A DNA stretch of 64,000 bases from contig NC_016599.1 of the NCBI RefSeq assembly GCF_000236705.1, positions 2,976,001 to 3,040,000 on the forward strand, read 5' to 3'. Below the pieces are notes generated by a model. That model saw nothing but the letters and a program-made list of their open reading frames with translations, was not told the origin of the DNA and did not search any database. The position numbers were made by a program, and so were the translations under genes. Shown here piece by piece: positions 1 through 9,531 of the stretch (its first letter is position 1; every line of letters starts with the position of its first letter). The DNA is from Owenweeksia hongkongensis DSM 17368 (GTDB lineage: Bacteria > Bacteroidota > Bacteroidia > Flavobacteriales > Schleiferiaceae).

Positions 1-215
1 AGATAAAATGTGGAGTTGTGAAATACCTTTTACCATAAGATGCCTGAAAAATGGGATATTAGGTTGTTTTGGTAAATATTTAACATAGGCTCGTCTTGCT
101 TTCTCCTTCCCTAAAATGTATATTTGATTAATAATTAGGTGTTAGCGACATTTTCTAATTATTCCTAAATATAAACTCCGAAGTTTCTATTAGGTGTTAT
201 TTGGTTAGTAATCTT

Positions 216-240
216 GAAAAGGCTCCATTGGGGCCTTTTC
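216..240 (+). terminator. hairpin terminator of a gene left of the window
   Basis: Eleven-base arms (216-226 and 230-240) pair fully, with one G-U pair, around a three-base ATT loop. There is no long T run after the stem beyond the TTTT inside it. It lies 20 bases before the next start and probably ends a plus-strand transcript entering from the left. Positions 1-215 hold no convincing gene; a frame open from the left edge stops at position 88. An 11-base direct repeat (ATTAGGTGTTA) occurs at 134-144 and 189-199. Confidence 0.5.
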
Positions 241-259
241 TGCGTTTAGTCATTTTGTA

Positions 260-1036
260 ATGAATCAATTATCCATTAGCCTTGTTCAGGCAGATTTGGT
301 GTGGGAAAATAAAGAGGCCAATCTTGAAAAGCTGCAAGGCCTTATTGATGACACTTCCAACACAGACCTTATTATTCTACCTGAAATGTTTCCTACAGGT
401 TTTAGTATGAAACCAGAGGCACTTTATGAAGAAACTGGTGGTGAAGTATTGCAATGGATGCAGCAAGTGGCTAAGGAAAAAGATGCGGCCATTTGCGGAA
501 GTGTGATAGTGCGTGAGAATGCAAATTACTTCAATCGACTGTATTTTGTAGAGCCTTCTGGCAACGTGCACAAATATGATAAGCGCCACCTGTTTACCCT
601 TGCCGGTGAGGAGAAAGTCTATTCGGCAGGAAATGAGCACTTACTGGTGAATTTTAGAGGTTGGAAGATAATGCCACTTGTGTGCTATGATTTACGTTTT
701 CCTATTTGGTGCAGAAATACCGAGGAAGCCGACTTACAGATATTTGTAGCAAACTGGCCAGAGCGTAGAAGTGAGGCCTGGAAAGCTTTACTCAAAGCAC
801 GAGCCATTGAAAACATGTGCTATCTAGCGGGGCTCAATCGAGTGGGTGCTGACGGTAATGACGTGATGCATAGCGGTGACTCTGCAGTGTATGACGAGCT
901 CGGTGAGAAAATCGGGGCACCAGCACCATTTAAAGAAGAAGTGGTGAAAATTACACTAGATAGAAATAAAATGCTTGAATCCAGAAAGCGTTTTAACTTT
1001 TTAAATGACCGCGATAGTTTTACGATTTCAAAATAG
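260..1036 (+). CDS. nitrilase-family omega-amidase-like hydrolase (YafV type)
   Basis: A 258-residue carbon-nitrogen hydrolase of the nitrilase superfamily. The full catalytic triad is visible: Glu42 in LPEMF, Lys108 in YDKRHLF and Cys142 in VCYDLRFP. The GNVHKYDKRHLF and VCYDLRFP signatures are those of the YafV/omega-amidase group, which deaminates alpha-ketoglutaramate and alpha-ketosuccinamate and so works in metabolite repair linked to glutamine transamination. No signal peptide, so cytosolic. The gene ends 9 bases inside the convergent lipoprotein gene. Substrate assignment is inference from family; the fold and catalytic residues are seen directly. Confidence 0.85.
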   Translation: MNQLSISLVQADLVWENKEANLEKLQGLIDDTSNTDLIILPEMFPTGFSMKPEALYEETGGEVLQWMQQVAKEKDAAICGSVIVRENANYFNRLYFVEPSGNVHKYDKRHLFTLAGEEKVYSAGNEHLLVNFRGWKIMPLVCYDLRFPIWCRNTEEADLQIFVANWPERRSEAWKALLKARAIENMCYLAGLNRVGADGNDVMHSGDSAVYDELGEKIGAPAPFKEEVVKITLDRNKMLESRKRFNFLNDRDSFTISK

Positions 1037-2650
1037 CTTTTTATCGATTCGCCACTCTAATTCCAAATCCCAGTTGGCGCGTATTTCGATATCCTCGCTA
1101 TAGTAAAGAACCTTTTCAGGTTGTTTCCCTTCCAGGTAATTTCCAGTAGACCATTTTCCGTTTCCATCTTTATCCAAAATCAACTCGGCTTTGTAGAGCC
1201 CCGGTTTTTGGTTTCTGAATTTTACTGTGGTCCCTGCATTAAAACTAGACTCATGAATTACCTTTTTATCTTTTTCAGTAAATATGCGCAAGATGAGGGG
1301 GTAAGGAGTGCTGTCGGTTTTTACCACAAAGTCAAGATTTCCCAAATCATCTCGGCCTAGTGTTTTTAGCCTGGCCTCAGTGGTATCATTTACTTTTTCA
1401 AAGTAGTTGGTAATTGCACCCTGGGGTATTTTTATCGTAAAATCTTTAAAGCGTTTTTGCGGTATCAACTTTATCTGCTTTAGCATATAAATAGAATCCT
1501 CAATGCTTACGCCCGCTGTATCAGTTTCATTGTAAATAAAAATTAGCGAGGTGTCTACCTTGGTCACAGGAACCTCAGTTAATACAACTACTGGGTCTAT
1601 ATTTCTAATTTCATTCGAAGTTAACTTAGGCGTGAAATTTTCGGCTTTAAATTCTTTAAATAATAATGTGGCCGTGTCGGTAATAGTGCCTGCCTGGAAA
1701 ATTTGCAACGTAATAGAATCAGTATAATTGACTGGATTAAACCAATAGGTAGCTGAGTCCTTGGTTTTGTTTTGAACAAGCAGTCCACTAAGAGAGTCAT
1801 TATTTGGTAAAGCTTTCACCGTAAGTTCTGGAATGGGATAGCTGTAGGCAAACTGTATTTTGCCATACCCAGTGTGTTTGGCTCCATAAAAACGTTTCAC
1901 AGGCTCAGGTAAGAAAAGGTTGAGTTTTATGGATTCATTAGAAAGGGAAGTGGTAATTGTATCAGACAAAAAGCCCATAAGCTCTGCACCTGAGTTTAGC
2001 TTAAAATTTTGACGTACATCCTGAAATGCGACTACCACAAACTTTGAATATTTGAGGTTACTTAGTTCAAATTTTCCATTCTCGTCCGTATAATCATAGT
2101 ATGTGGGTAAATTCAGAAATGGAATGGAGTCTGCTTTCTCCAAGGTTTTTAAGTCATAAAGTCCCACCATAATATCTGGGGTTGGCTTTCCTTCCTTATC
2201 GTAAACATAACCATCTATTTCCAGGCTATCTATAAAGTTGCCAGTAGAAAAAACATACTTAATCTTTTCATTGGCATTACCTTCGGTAAAATCAGTGATG
2301 GCGTTTCCAAATGAAATAATATAAGTGGTGCTATCAAGTAGAGTATCTTTCCATGAAATATTTACCTCACGGGACATGCTGGTAATCTTAAGCTTTTCTG
2401 AGAGGGGCGGAGATATAGAAATTTGCTGTGAGGCGCTTTTCAAGGTAATGTATTCATCAAATACCAGAATGACTTCCGAAGCTTTGAAGTTGGTGCTAAA
2501 GTTGGGTGGGAAGGATGTATCCAACTGTGGGGCCAAGGTATCTCTAGGGCCACCTGTAGGCGAAGAAATACTTGCACATGATGTGCTGGAAAAATACACA
2601 AATGCTGAGGCCAGAATAAAAACTGGTAAAAAACGAAGAAGCTTATTCAA
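1028..2650 (-). CDS. Ig-like-domain (Big_5/SbsA type) lipoprotein
   Basis: A large lipoprotein of a common Bacteroidota type: a hydrophobic leader ending in STSC, then the typical SPTGGPRDT stretch, followed by an N-terminal SbsA-type Ig-like domain (roughly residues 40-140 of the mature part) and beta-rich repeats. Conserved text such as ITDFTEGN and YVYDKEGKP (carboxypeptidase-regulatory-like region) is visible. No ATG lies near the leader. I place the start at TTG 2650 because it gives a standard lipoprotein signal (MNKLLRFLPVF...), but the frame is open to another TTG at 2683. Outer-membrane lipoprotein of unknown function. It overlaps the convergent amidase gene by 9 bases. Confidence 0.8.
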   Translation of the reverse strand: MNKLLRFLPVFILASAFVYFSSTSCASISSPTGGPRDTLAPQLDTSFPPNFSTNFKASEVILVFDEYITLKSASQQISISPPLSEKLKITSMSREVNISWKDTLLDSTTYIISFGNAITDFTEGNANEKIKYVFSTGNFIDSLEIDGYVYDKEGKPTPDIMVGLYDLKTLEKADSIPFLNLPTYYDYTDENGKFELSNLKYSKFVVVAFQDVRQNFKLNSGAELMGFLSDTITTSLSNESIKLNLFLPEPVKRFYGAKHTGYGKIQFAYSYPIPELTVKALPNNDSLSGLLVQNKTKDSATYWFNPVNYTDSITLQIFQAGTITDTATLLFKEFKAENFTPKLTSNEIRNIDPVVVLTEVPVTKVDTSLIFIYNETDTAGVSIEDSIYMLKQIKLIPQKRFKDFTIKIPQGAITNYFEKVNDTTEARLKTLGRDDLGNLDFVVKTDSTPYPLILRIFTEKDKKVIHESSFNAGTTVKFRNQKPGLYKAELILDKDGNGKWSTGNYLEGKQPEKVLYYSEDIEIRANWDLELEWRIDKKLF

Positions 2651-2719
2651 AGGAATAATACTGTTGGTTATTAGCTGCTGCAAAAATGCAATTAATAGGC
2701 CGAAAAATGACAGCCTCTT

Positions 2720-3415
2720 TTATTGGGCTATAGCCAAAGTAAATAGTGAAATTTTTACTCCGGGGATGTGCTCCAGTTTTGTTACACATGCTTCTACCGT
2801 AGAGCCGGTGGTTACTACGTCATCAACCAGTAAAATGTGTTTCCCTTCTAATCTTTTGGGGTGGTCAACTGCAAAAACAGTTTTTACATTGAGCCACCTG
2901 GCAAAGCGCGATTTCTTAGTCTGCGTTTGGTTGTAATACTTCCTTAGTAGAATATCGGTTTTATAATCTATATGAGTATGGTCAGCAATCGTTTGTGCTA
3001 TCACTTCACTTTGGTTGTAGCCTCTTGTTCGCAGTTTTGCTGGATGCAAAGGAACAGGCAGAATAATGTCAATATCACTAAAAAAGGAAGTTTGACGCAA
3101 GTCAGAAATGGCAAGGTGTGTCATTCTTTCGCCAACTTCGGTTCTTCCTTTGTATTTAAAATGATGCATTAGAGATTGTACCATTCCATCTTTTACAAAA
3201 CGTAGGTAAGAAGTGGCTTTTTCTAAAAAGCAACGACCACTAAAGATTCGAAGCACAGGATTATCAAGGTCTGCCGCGAAATCTGTTTTGGGAAGTTCGT
3301 GCAGGCACTTTATGCAAACGATGTCTTCATTGCTCACCAAAGGCTCATCACAACCCAAGCAAGCGTTTGGATAAATGATATCAATAAAATCATGGAGCCA
3401 GGTATATTTTAGCAT
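2720..3415 (-). CDS. comF: ComF family phosphoribosyltransferase-like protein
   Basis: A 231-residue ComF/GntX homologue. An N-terminal zinc-ribbon carries two CxxC pairs (Cys19/22 and Cys34/37). The C-terminal half is a type I phosphoribosyltransferase fold with the PRPP loop ILLVDDVVTTGST at about 194-206 and an RGYNQSE segment near 131-137. The family acts in DNA uptake and recombination in naturally competent bacteria, but many carriers are not known to be competent. It sits 36 bases upstream of the Ig-like lipoprotein gene on the same strand and may be cotranscribed. Family is certain, role here is inferred. Confidence 0.88.
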   Translation of the reverse strand: MLKYTWLHDFIDIIYPNACLGCDEPLVSNEDIVCIKCLHELPKTDFAADLDNPVLRIFSGRCFLEKATSYLRFVKDGMVQSLMHHFKYKGRTEVGERMTHLAISDLRQTSFFSDIDIILPVPLHPAKLRTRGYNQSEVIAQTIADHTHIDYKTDILLRKYYNQTQTKKSRFARWLNVKTVFAVDHPKRLEGKHILLVDDVVTTGSTVEACVTKLEHIPGVKISLFTLAIAQ

Positions 3416-3450
3416 GAAGGTTTATTTTTGAACTTCAATAAAGATACTAA

Positions 3451-3723
3451 ATGACTGACAAGGCGAAACAAGCAAACAAAGGTTTGTTGTATGTAATTGT
3501 GTTATGCATGATTGGATTACTCATGACTGCCTATTTTTTGGTAGTTAGTCTCAATGAGGTAAAAGAATTAACTACACATAAGGATGTGCTTATTCGTAGG
3601 TTGGCCGAAGAAGTGATGGCTAAAAAGGAGCTTCAAAAGGAAGTGGACAGTTTGAAGAAAATATTGGAGGTGGATAAGATTCAGCCTATTTCCAGCGATG
3701 TGCAGACGATTGTGAAGCCTTAG
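3451..3723 (+). CDS. small membrane protein with coiled coil
   Basis: A 90-residue protein with a short basic N-terminus, one membrane helix at about 13-34 and a charged, heptad-like coiled coil at about 36-70, then a short polar tail. No recognised family. It is divergent from comF (35 bases between starts) and its stop overlaps the end of the convergent 1146-aa gene by 4 bases. The topology resembles small envelope or division-associated anchors, but nothing in the sequence fixes a role. Confidence 0.6.
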   Translation: MTDKAKQANKGLLYVIVLCMIGLLMTAYFLVVSLNEVKELTTHKDVLIRRLAEEVMAKKELQKEVDSLKKILEVDKIQPISSDVQTIVKP

Positions 3724-6700
3724 AAAAAAGCCTTAATCTCTACATTTCCTGTATGAATTGGGTTGGTACCTTCACTTACACGTCCGCTGTAGTTAAGGCT
3801 TATCAGAATGTTTTTCTTTAACGTACGCTGAAGAGTGACTGTCCAGGTTCCGTTTCTTCCCGGGCGAAGGCTTTGGAGCATTTCATATCCGGCAGGTCCA
3901 TTGGCATTCCCTTCAAAATCATTGATAATATAATTAAGGCTTAGAAGACCGGTAAATTTTTCCGCAGAATTGAAAGAGAGGTCTGCTCCGATGGTTTGCT
4001 CAAAAAGATTGTTTTCATCATCCCCGCTACTTTGCTGATTATCCCATTCATAACGGCCGGTGAGTACAAAGTAGCTGCCCGGTTGGTAAGAGAGCGCATA
4101 TTTATTGAGTACCTGATTGATTCCAAAATTTCGGGTTGCAAAGTTGGCTGATATGTTTTGCTTGTCAATTACGGAGCCTTGTATCTTAAAAAGCAAAACT
4201 TCAATTGGCTGATAGCGAAGATTTGCGGTGTTCTCATTTATCGCACGTTGCTCCACACCATAGCTTAATAAGTTTCTATTGTCTGTTTTTCGATAGGTAT
4301 AATCCATTCCAAACTTGGTGGCCGTGCGATTAAAAAATACGGTTGACCTGAAGTTGTTGTTCATGGCCACAATCAAGCTGTCATCGGCTACTTCTTTAAA
4401 TGGATTTAGTCGATTTGTATTTCCTGTGAGCAAAGTTTTTCTATCCAGTTGATAGTTGAACAAAAGTGAAAAACGTGATATAGTTTTTCTAATATCCTCG
4501 GCATTTTTCCAGGCCCCAGGAGTATTTATGTTTAAGTTTTCACCAAGTTTCAAAATATTGGTGCGGATGTAGGTGTTGGTGACCGAATACACACGAACAT
4601 ATTTCGCCAAATCGGGTGATGGTGCTATTTCAAATTCATCAAGCTCTTTTATGCCATTGTCGTTATAATCCGTCCAGGTATAAATTCCTGTTCCTGCAGG
4701 CACTTCTATGTAACTATAATTTCTGCGGGGCTCCGTACCTGAGCCTGTTTCGTAAAAAGTAGAACTTACGATTGAGTTTTTCCAAAGACGTTGAACATAA
4801 TTCAGCCTACTAGTAATGGTACGCTCCAGGTCTATCGGAGTGGGCTCATATATTTCAAGGTTTCTAATGTTGATGTTGGCGCCAATGGTGCTATTAAAAT
4901 TGGTTTGGTATTGTGAATGAAGTCCATAAGTGATGGCCCGGGAAAAGTTTTCGAAGCGTCCCATTAAAGCGGTGTCATCAAACCTTTCAAGAAAACTGAT
5001 TTCGGTAAAGTTGGCGGTGCTGTCACCAAAACCAGTGTAAAGCTCATATTCCAAAAAATTGTAGCTACTAGGCGAAAGCGTGTCCATTCCAAGAGCTTGT
5101 TTCTTGTTCCATTCACCTACAGATCGGATCCCTGCCCAAAACTTGGGCGTGATGAAATGTGTGAAAAAACCGTTTTCACGCAGAAATAAGGTAGTGCTTA
5201 CCGAGTCTTTGGTGTTTAGCAAACTTGTACTTATAGCGCCAATGTTTTCAGAGTTTCTCAATCGAAGGGTTAAAGTGTTTCGCAAACCATTGTAGCCATC
5301 AGCACTTAGTAGATCAGCTCGATATTCGGCCAAACTGCTATCGTTGGTGATTCCTAAACTTATTCCTCCAAGCTGCACACCTCCATCAAAGTTATTATCC
5401 AAGTTCCAATCCCGTGCAAACTCTACATTGCGAATGCGTTCTATAGTTCGGAAGTTATCCTGATTGAATTCATAATTGATACCTGTGTAGATGTCAAAGT
5501 TTTCTTTTTCCTTCAGCCACTTGTACTGAAAACCCCCAGCCGAGCCGTTGTCATTGTTTTTATCTACATCTGAAAATAGGTTAACGTCATTTTTGCTTGT
5601 CGCAAGGTTTACACTCAGCCAATGATTTTTGCCAATTTTCCCTTCGCTTTTCAAAGTAATAATCTGAAGGCGGTTTGGCGCAACCAATTGTTTTACCGGC
5701 TCGTAGCTTCCTTGCGGTTGCCCGTTTACAGGCGGTACCCACTGAAATACCCGTCCATTAGCATTACTTTGTACTTGCTCATAATTTCCCCGAAAAGGGC
5801 CGATGTAAGCAAAGGAAGCACTATACAATTGCTGCGTGCTGTCCACAGAATACACGAGGACAGAATCGGTTCCCAATGAATCAACCAGTTTATAAAGTAC
5901 TAGCTCATCGCTAAAGGCCTCTGGGTTTACCGTGCTCACTACGGCATTGTTTAAATTGTCACCCGCTTGCGCTAAAATTTCTTTTTCCTCATTGCTATTT
6001 TCCTGAAGTAGAGGTTGATTTTTGCTATCCTGCTCATTATAATATTGAACTGTGGTTTTGAAGTTTTGCGTTTCGTAACCCGTTTCGCCAAAAACTACCG
6101 TGCGCAAATAGTTTTGCTCTGTGTATTGAAATTCCACAACTATCCTTCTTTCTTTGGTGATGGGACGAAGGGCCGTGAACGAAATTTCACCTGCATTGTA
6201 ATCAATAACATAATCATACTGCTCACCACGTTTCATTAATACTCCATCAATGTACACCCGCTCCGAACCTGAAATAATAATAATGTACGGTTCACCAGAG
6301 TTTCCGGTAAGTTTATAAGGTCCTTGGTTACCTTCACTCCCTTGAATACGATTTCGAGCAAACTTACCACGGGCCACCCCGCCCTGGAGCTGAATTGGGA
6401 CATTACCTTTTTTTCCTGCTTTTACGTCAGTAAAAATTCCTGCTCCGCTTATCTTTTTATCAAAACGTAGGAATTGGTTACTCTGAGAAGTTACATTATA
6501 ATCACCCGCTCTTAGGAGTCCAAAGTCTAGGTTTTCCAGTTCGATATACACTTTGTCAAATTCTTGCAGTTGCTGGGTATAGCCATCCGCTTGCACGGGA
6601 ATACTATTGTCGGTAATACTTGCACGTATTTGGGTGCCCTGTCCCAAATCTCCGCTGAGCTGTAAGTTTAGGCTGCTGTTTAGCACGGCATCCTGATTGT

Positions 6701-7160
6701 TTCCTACCGTAATGCCGCGACTTATACTTCCGTTTGACGTAAGTCCTGCAAAAGGTGTAAAAGTGCTATTGGTGCTTTCGGGCCTATAGAGAGGGTCTTT
6801 TTCTCCCGCGAAAGCGGGCAAAATAAGACTGGTATCCTTATGCTGAAAACGCTGATTTAGCGGAAGCGGCAATACCTGAAAATTTAAAATTAGCGTGTCG
6901 CGAAGTGGTGTGTTGAACTTGATATAAGAAACCGGCTGCTGGTAAAGTGTATAATGGGGCTTGGCCGGAAAACCACTTTGGGTAGTGAAATCGATATGTT
7001 CTTGCAAAACGGGAAGCGAATCCAAAAAGAGTGAATCTTTAGCGGGAGCCACAGTTTTCGTTCGTTTAGAAGTCCAGCCCATAGGGTTTGTCTGCCCAAA
7101 AATGCTGGGCGCAACAAACAAGAAAAGGAAGCTTATCCGTAGGGCTAAATTCAAACTCAA
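3720..7160 (-). CDS. large outer-membrane/surface beta-rich protein, unknown function
   Basis: An 1146-residue exported protein. It opens with a signal peptide (hydrophobic run ending in SIFGQ at about residue 23) and then a beta-rich region with alternating aromatic and polar residues through to a terminal Phe-Phe, as in outer-membrane beta barrels. A conserved segment near residues 300-350 (SGSERVYIDG followed by GEQYDYVIDY) recurs in large uncharacterised Bacteroidota surface proteins. The C-terminal half looks like repeated barrel strands. The start is TTG at 7160; no ATG precedes the signal peptide. No T9SS sorting domain is seen. Divergent from the exonuclease III gene. Function unknown. 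Confidence 0.7.
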   Translation of the reverse strand: MSLNLALRISFLFLFVAPSIFGQTNPMGWTSKRTKTVAPAKDSLFLDSLPVLQEHIDFTTQSGFPAKPHYTLYQQPVSYIKFNTPLRDTLILNFQVLPLPLNQRFQHKDTSLILPAFAGEKDPLYRPESTNSTFTPFAGLTSNGSISRGITVGNNQDAVLNSSLNLQLSGDLGQGTQIRASITDNSIPVQADGYTQQLQEFDKVYIELENLDFGLLRAGDYNVTSQSNQFLRFDKKISGAGIFTDVKAGKKGNVPIQLQGGVARGKFARNRIQGSEGNQGPYKLTGNSGEPYIIIISGSERVYIDGVLMKRGEQYDYVIDYNAGEISFTALRPITKERRIVVEFQYTEQNYLRTVVFGETGYETQNFKTTVQYYNEQDSKNQPLLQENSNEEKEILAQAGDNLNNAVVSTVNPEAFSDELVLYKLVDSLGTDSVLVYSVDSTQQLYSASFAYIGPFRGNYEQVQSNANGRVFQWVPPVNGQPQGSYEPVKQLVAPNRLQIITLKSEGKIGKNHWLSVNLATSKNDVNLFSDVDKNNDNGSAGGFQYKWLKEKENFDIYTGINYEFNQDNFRTIERIRNVEFARDWNLDNNFDGGVQLGGISLGITNDSSLAEYRADLLSADGYNGLRNTLTLRLRNSENIGAISTSLLNTKDSVSTTLFLRENGFFTHFITPKFWAGIRSVGEWNKKQALGMDTLSPSSYNFLEYELYTGFGDSTANFTEISFLERFDDTALMGRFENFSRAITYGLHSQYQTNFNSTIGANINIRNLEIYEPTPIDLERTITSRLNYVQRLWKNSIVSSTFYETGSGTEPRRNYSYIEVPAGTGIYTWTDYNDNGIKELDEFEIAPSPDLAKYVRVYSVTNTYIRTNILKLGENLNINTPGAWKNAEDIRKTISRFSLLFNYQLDRKTLLTGNTNRLNPFKEVADDSLIVAMNNNFRSTVFFNRTATKFGMDYTYRKTDNRNLLSYGVEQRAINENTANLRYQPIEVLLFKIQGSVIDKQNISANFATRNFGINQVLNKYALSYQPGSYFVLTGRYEWDNQQSSGDDENNLFEQTIGADLSFNSAEKFTGLLSLNYIINDFEGNANGPAGYEMLQSLRPGRNGTWTVTLQRTLKKNILISLNYSGRVSEGTNPIHTGNVEIKAFF

Positions 7161-7256
7161 ATTAATTTTTCAATATTACCCACTTATTTCCATTTTTGCG
7201 GGCAATAGGTAAACGGTAATAATTCTAATATAGGATTGACAAAGCACGAAAAAACG

Positions 7257-8015
7257 ATGAAGGTAATTTCATATAATGTAAACGGAATACGAGCGGCAGT
7301 AAAAAAAGGTTTGATGGAATGGTTGCAAGCTGCCAATCCGGATGTGCTTTGCTTGCAAGAAACCAAGGCGCAGCCTGAGCAAATAGACCATGAGCTAATA
7401 AAAGAAAGTGGCTATCATGGCTATTATCACAGTGCTCAAAAGAAGGGATATAGCGGTGTAGCTATTTTAACTAAAACGCAGCCCGACCATGTGGAAATAG
7501 GCTGTGGTATTGAATACATCGACCTTGAAGGGCGTATCATTAGGGCAGATTATGGAAACCTTTCAATTATGAGTGTGTACATTCCATCGGGAACAAATAT
7601 GCTGCGCCAAGGACTGAAGATGCAGTTTTTGGCAGATTTTCAGAAGCATATTTCTGAGCTTCTCAAAGAACGTCCAAACCTGATTGTGTGTGGTGATTAC
7701 AATATTTGCCATAAGGCGATAGATATTCACAACCCTATTCAAAATGCAAACTCATCTGGGTTTTTACCCGAAGAAAGAGAATGGGTAAGCGGATTTATCG
7801 ACAGCGGATTTATTGACAGCTTTAGATATTTTAACCAAGAGCCGCATAATTACTCGTGGTGGAGCTATCGAGCCAATGCCAGGAATAATAACAAAGGCTG
7901 GCGTATAGATTACAACATGGCAAGCACTCCTTTGGAAGGCCGGTTGAAGCGTGCGGCTATTTTGCCCGAAGCCAAGCATTCTGACCATTGCCCCGTCTTG
8001 CTTGAGCTGGATTAA
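7257..8015 (+). CDS. xth: exodeoxyribonuclease III
   Basis: A 252-residue enzyme of the ExoIII/AP-endonuclease family, cleaving the backbone at abasic sites and trimming 3' ends in base-excision repair. Visible motifs: Asn7 (SYNVNGIR), Glu35 (CLQETK), the CGDYNICH motif with Asp147 and Asn149, and the C-terminal SDHCPV with catalytic Asp243-His244. The ATG at 7257 is chosen over an in-frame TTG at 7236 because family members begin directly with MKxISYNVNG. Length matches the family. Cytosolic, apparently monocistronic. Confidence 0.95.
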   Translation: MKVISYNVNGIRAAVKKGLMEWLQAANPDVLCLQETKAQPEQIDHELIKESGYHGYYHSAQKKGYSGVAILTKTQPDHVEIGCGIEYIDLEGRIIRADYGNLSIMSVYIPSGTNMLRQGLKMQFLADFQKHISELLKERPNLIVCGDYNICHKAIDIHNPIQNANSSGFLPEEREWVSGFIDSGFIDSFRYFNQEPHNYSWWSYRANARNNNKGWRIDYNMASTPLEGRLKRAAILPEAKHSDHCPVLLELD

Positions 8016-8110
8016 GGCAATTATCAATAACGCATTATTCATAACTTAAAGTAAAGGCTATCGCATGGTGTGGGTAGCCTTTCTACTTTCGTAGAATAAT
8101 CTTATTTTCT

Positions 8111-9094
8111 ATGAAACGAATTTTCATTTTAGCCCTTAGCGGTATTTTGTTTAGCTCTTGCGTGACTAGTAAAATCCACAAAGAACTACAAGCAAAGTAT
8201 AAGGATTTGGAAGGCACCAACCTCTCTCTTAGAGAAGAGAATGATGCTATGAAAGCTAATTTGGGCACCACCCAGGATGAGCTTGACGCTACCAAGAATT
8301 CAATGGCAAAATTGCAGGAGGAGCACGATGCTTTGAAGAAAAGCAATGACGAATTGCAAACGCGCTATAGAGATTTGAATAAGAATTATGAGTTTTTGTT
8401 AGAAAACAATAATGCCCTTTTGGCAAGCAATCAGGCAGAAAACAAGAAGTTGATTGAAAAGCTAAATGTGCTTCAGCAGGAGCTGCAGGCCAAGGAAGAT
8501 TCATTGACCAATGAGCAGCAAAAACTGGAATATTTGAGTCAGGAATTACAGAAGCGCGAAGCCCGTGTATACGAATTGGAGTCAATGATTGCTGAGCAAA
8601 ACAAGCAAGTGGATGCTATTCGTAATCGTTTGAAAGAAGCACTTTTCAACTTTGAAGGAAAAGGACTTACAGTGGAGCAGCGCGATGGTAAGGTGTATGT
8701 TTCTTTGGAAAATAGCCTTCTATTCCCGAGCGCCAGCTGGAATGTGGATGGAAAAGGAAAAGAGGCCTTGCAGGAATTAGCGAAGGTACTTGCTGAAAAC
8801 CCTGATCTTAATGTAATGGTAGAAGGTCATACAGATGCTGATGCTTTTAACGGAAAGACTGCTGTGAAAGACAACTGGGACCTTTCGGTAATGCGTGCTA
8901 CTTCTATTGTAAAAATATTGACCGCCAATGAGGGTGTGGACCCGGCCAAGATTACCGCTGCTGGTAGAAGCGAATATATCCCTGTGTCAGATAACGACAC
9001 TGTTGAAGGAAAAGCTAAAAACCGCAGAACAGAAATTATTATCACTCCGGATTTGGACGCTATCGTAAAGGTATTGTCTGAAGTAAAGGAGTAA
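8111..9094 (+). CDS. OmpA-family peptidoglycan-binding lipoprotein with coiled coil
   Basis: A 327-residue lipoprotein: hydrophobic leader with a Cys at position 17 (FSSC), a long alpha-helical coiled coil at about 20-180 rich in Lys/Glu heptads, and a C-terminal OmpA-like domain at about 205-325. The domain contains VMVEGHTDAD and KNRRTEIIITP, the usual meso-diaminopimelate-binding elements. The protein most likely spans from the outer membrane inner leaflet to the cell wall. The upstream sequence carries a near-consensus -7 box (TACTTTCG, one mismatch). A hairpin with T run follows the stop. Confidence 0.9.
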   Translation: MKRIFILALSGILFSSCVTSKIHKELQAKYKDLEGTNLSLREENDAMKANLGTTQDELDATKNSMAKLQEEHDALKKSNDELQTRYRDLNKNYEFLLENNNALLASNQAENKKLIEKLNVLQQELQAKEDSLTNEQQKLEYLSQELQKREARVYELESMIAEQNKQVDAIRNRLKEALFNFEGKGLTVEQRDGKVYVSLENSLLFPSASWNVDGKGKEALQELAKVLAENPDLNVMVEGHTDADAFNGKTAVKDNWDLSVMRATSIVKILTANEGVDPAKITAAGRSEYIPVSDNDTVEGKAKNRRTEIIITPDLDAIVKVLSEVKE

Positions 9095-9132
9095 ATAGTA
9101 AGAGTTTACATTTCTCTACTTGTTGATTTAAG

Positions 9133-9157
9133 ACGACCTTTCGGGGTCGTTTTTTTA
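9133..9157 (+). terminator. terminator of the OmpA-type gene
   Basis: ACGACC and GGTCGT arms are followed by seven or more T residues. The arms are the same GACC/GGTC sequence used in the palindromic repeats that begin 34 bases further on, so this may be a decayed or co-opted member of that repeat family. Confidence 0.75.
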
Positions 9158-9190
9158 TTGTTTTTTGTCGGAAATACTCAGTGGTTTATT

Positions 9191-9258
9191 CGACCCCGAT
9201 GGGGTCGTGATGATGAGGTGATTCTATTTTCTATTGACATCCGAACCCGCTGGGTTCG
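9191..9258 (+). repeat. two-palindrome repeat unit L1
   Basis: Outer palindrome CGACCCC-GAT-GGGGTCG (9191-9207), a 21-base spacer, the 12-mer TTCTATTGACAT (9229-9240) and inner palindrome CGAACCC-GCT-GGGTTCG (9242-9258). Confidence 0.85.
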
Positions 9259-9390
9259 TTTAGAGCTTTTTGTTTTGAGCGTGTTTGTTTAACACTAAGA
9301 GTCAAATGAAAAAGAGTGATGTTTGATTGGGCTAATGATAGATGAACGTTCAGCAAATGCGAGATGTATTCAGTATACTTTCAGGATTGG

Positions 9391-9462
9391 TTGACCTCAG
9401 GGAGGTCAAATGTCAATAGAAAGATTGATCAGTACACATCAGGTCGACCCCAGCGGGGTCGA
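9391..9462 (-). repeat. two-palindrome repeat unit L2 (inverted)
   Basis: Read on the plus strand: inner palindrome TTGACCTC-AGG-GAGGTCAA (9391-9409), ATGTCAATAGAA (9410-9421), a 22-base spacer, then outer palindrome TCGACCCC-AGC-GGGGTCGA (9444-9462). It is the same unit as L1 in reverse. The outer palindrome ends 69 bases before the transposase start. Confidence 0.85.
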
Positions 9463-9531
9463 ATATATATGCCAATTCGACCGGGATTTTTGATTTTGTC
9501 AAAATGACTATTTTCATAGTAAAACTAAGAA

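Noticed and set aside
1-88. 3' end of a coding gene entering from the left
   Set aside because: A frame is open from position 2 to the stop at 86-88, but 28 codons with no recognisable motif are not enough to call a gene.
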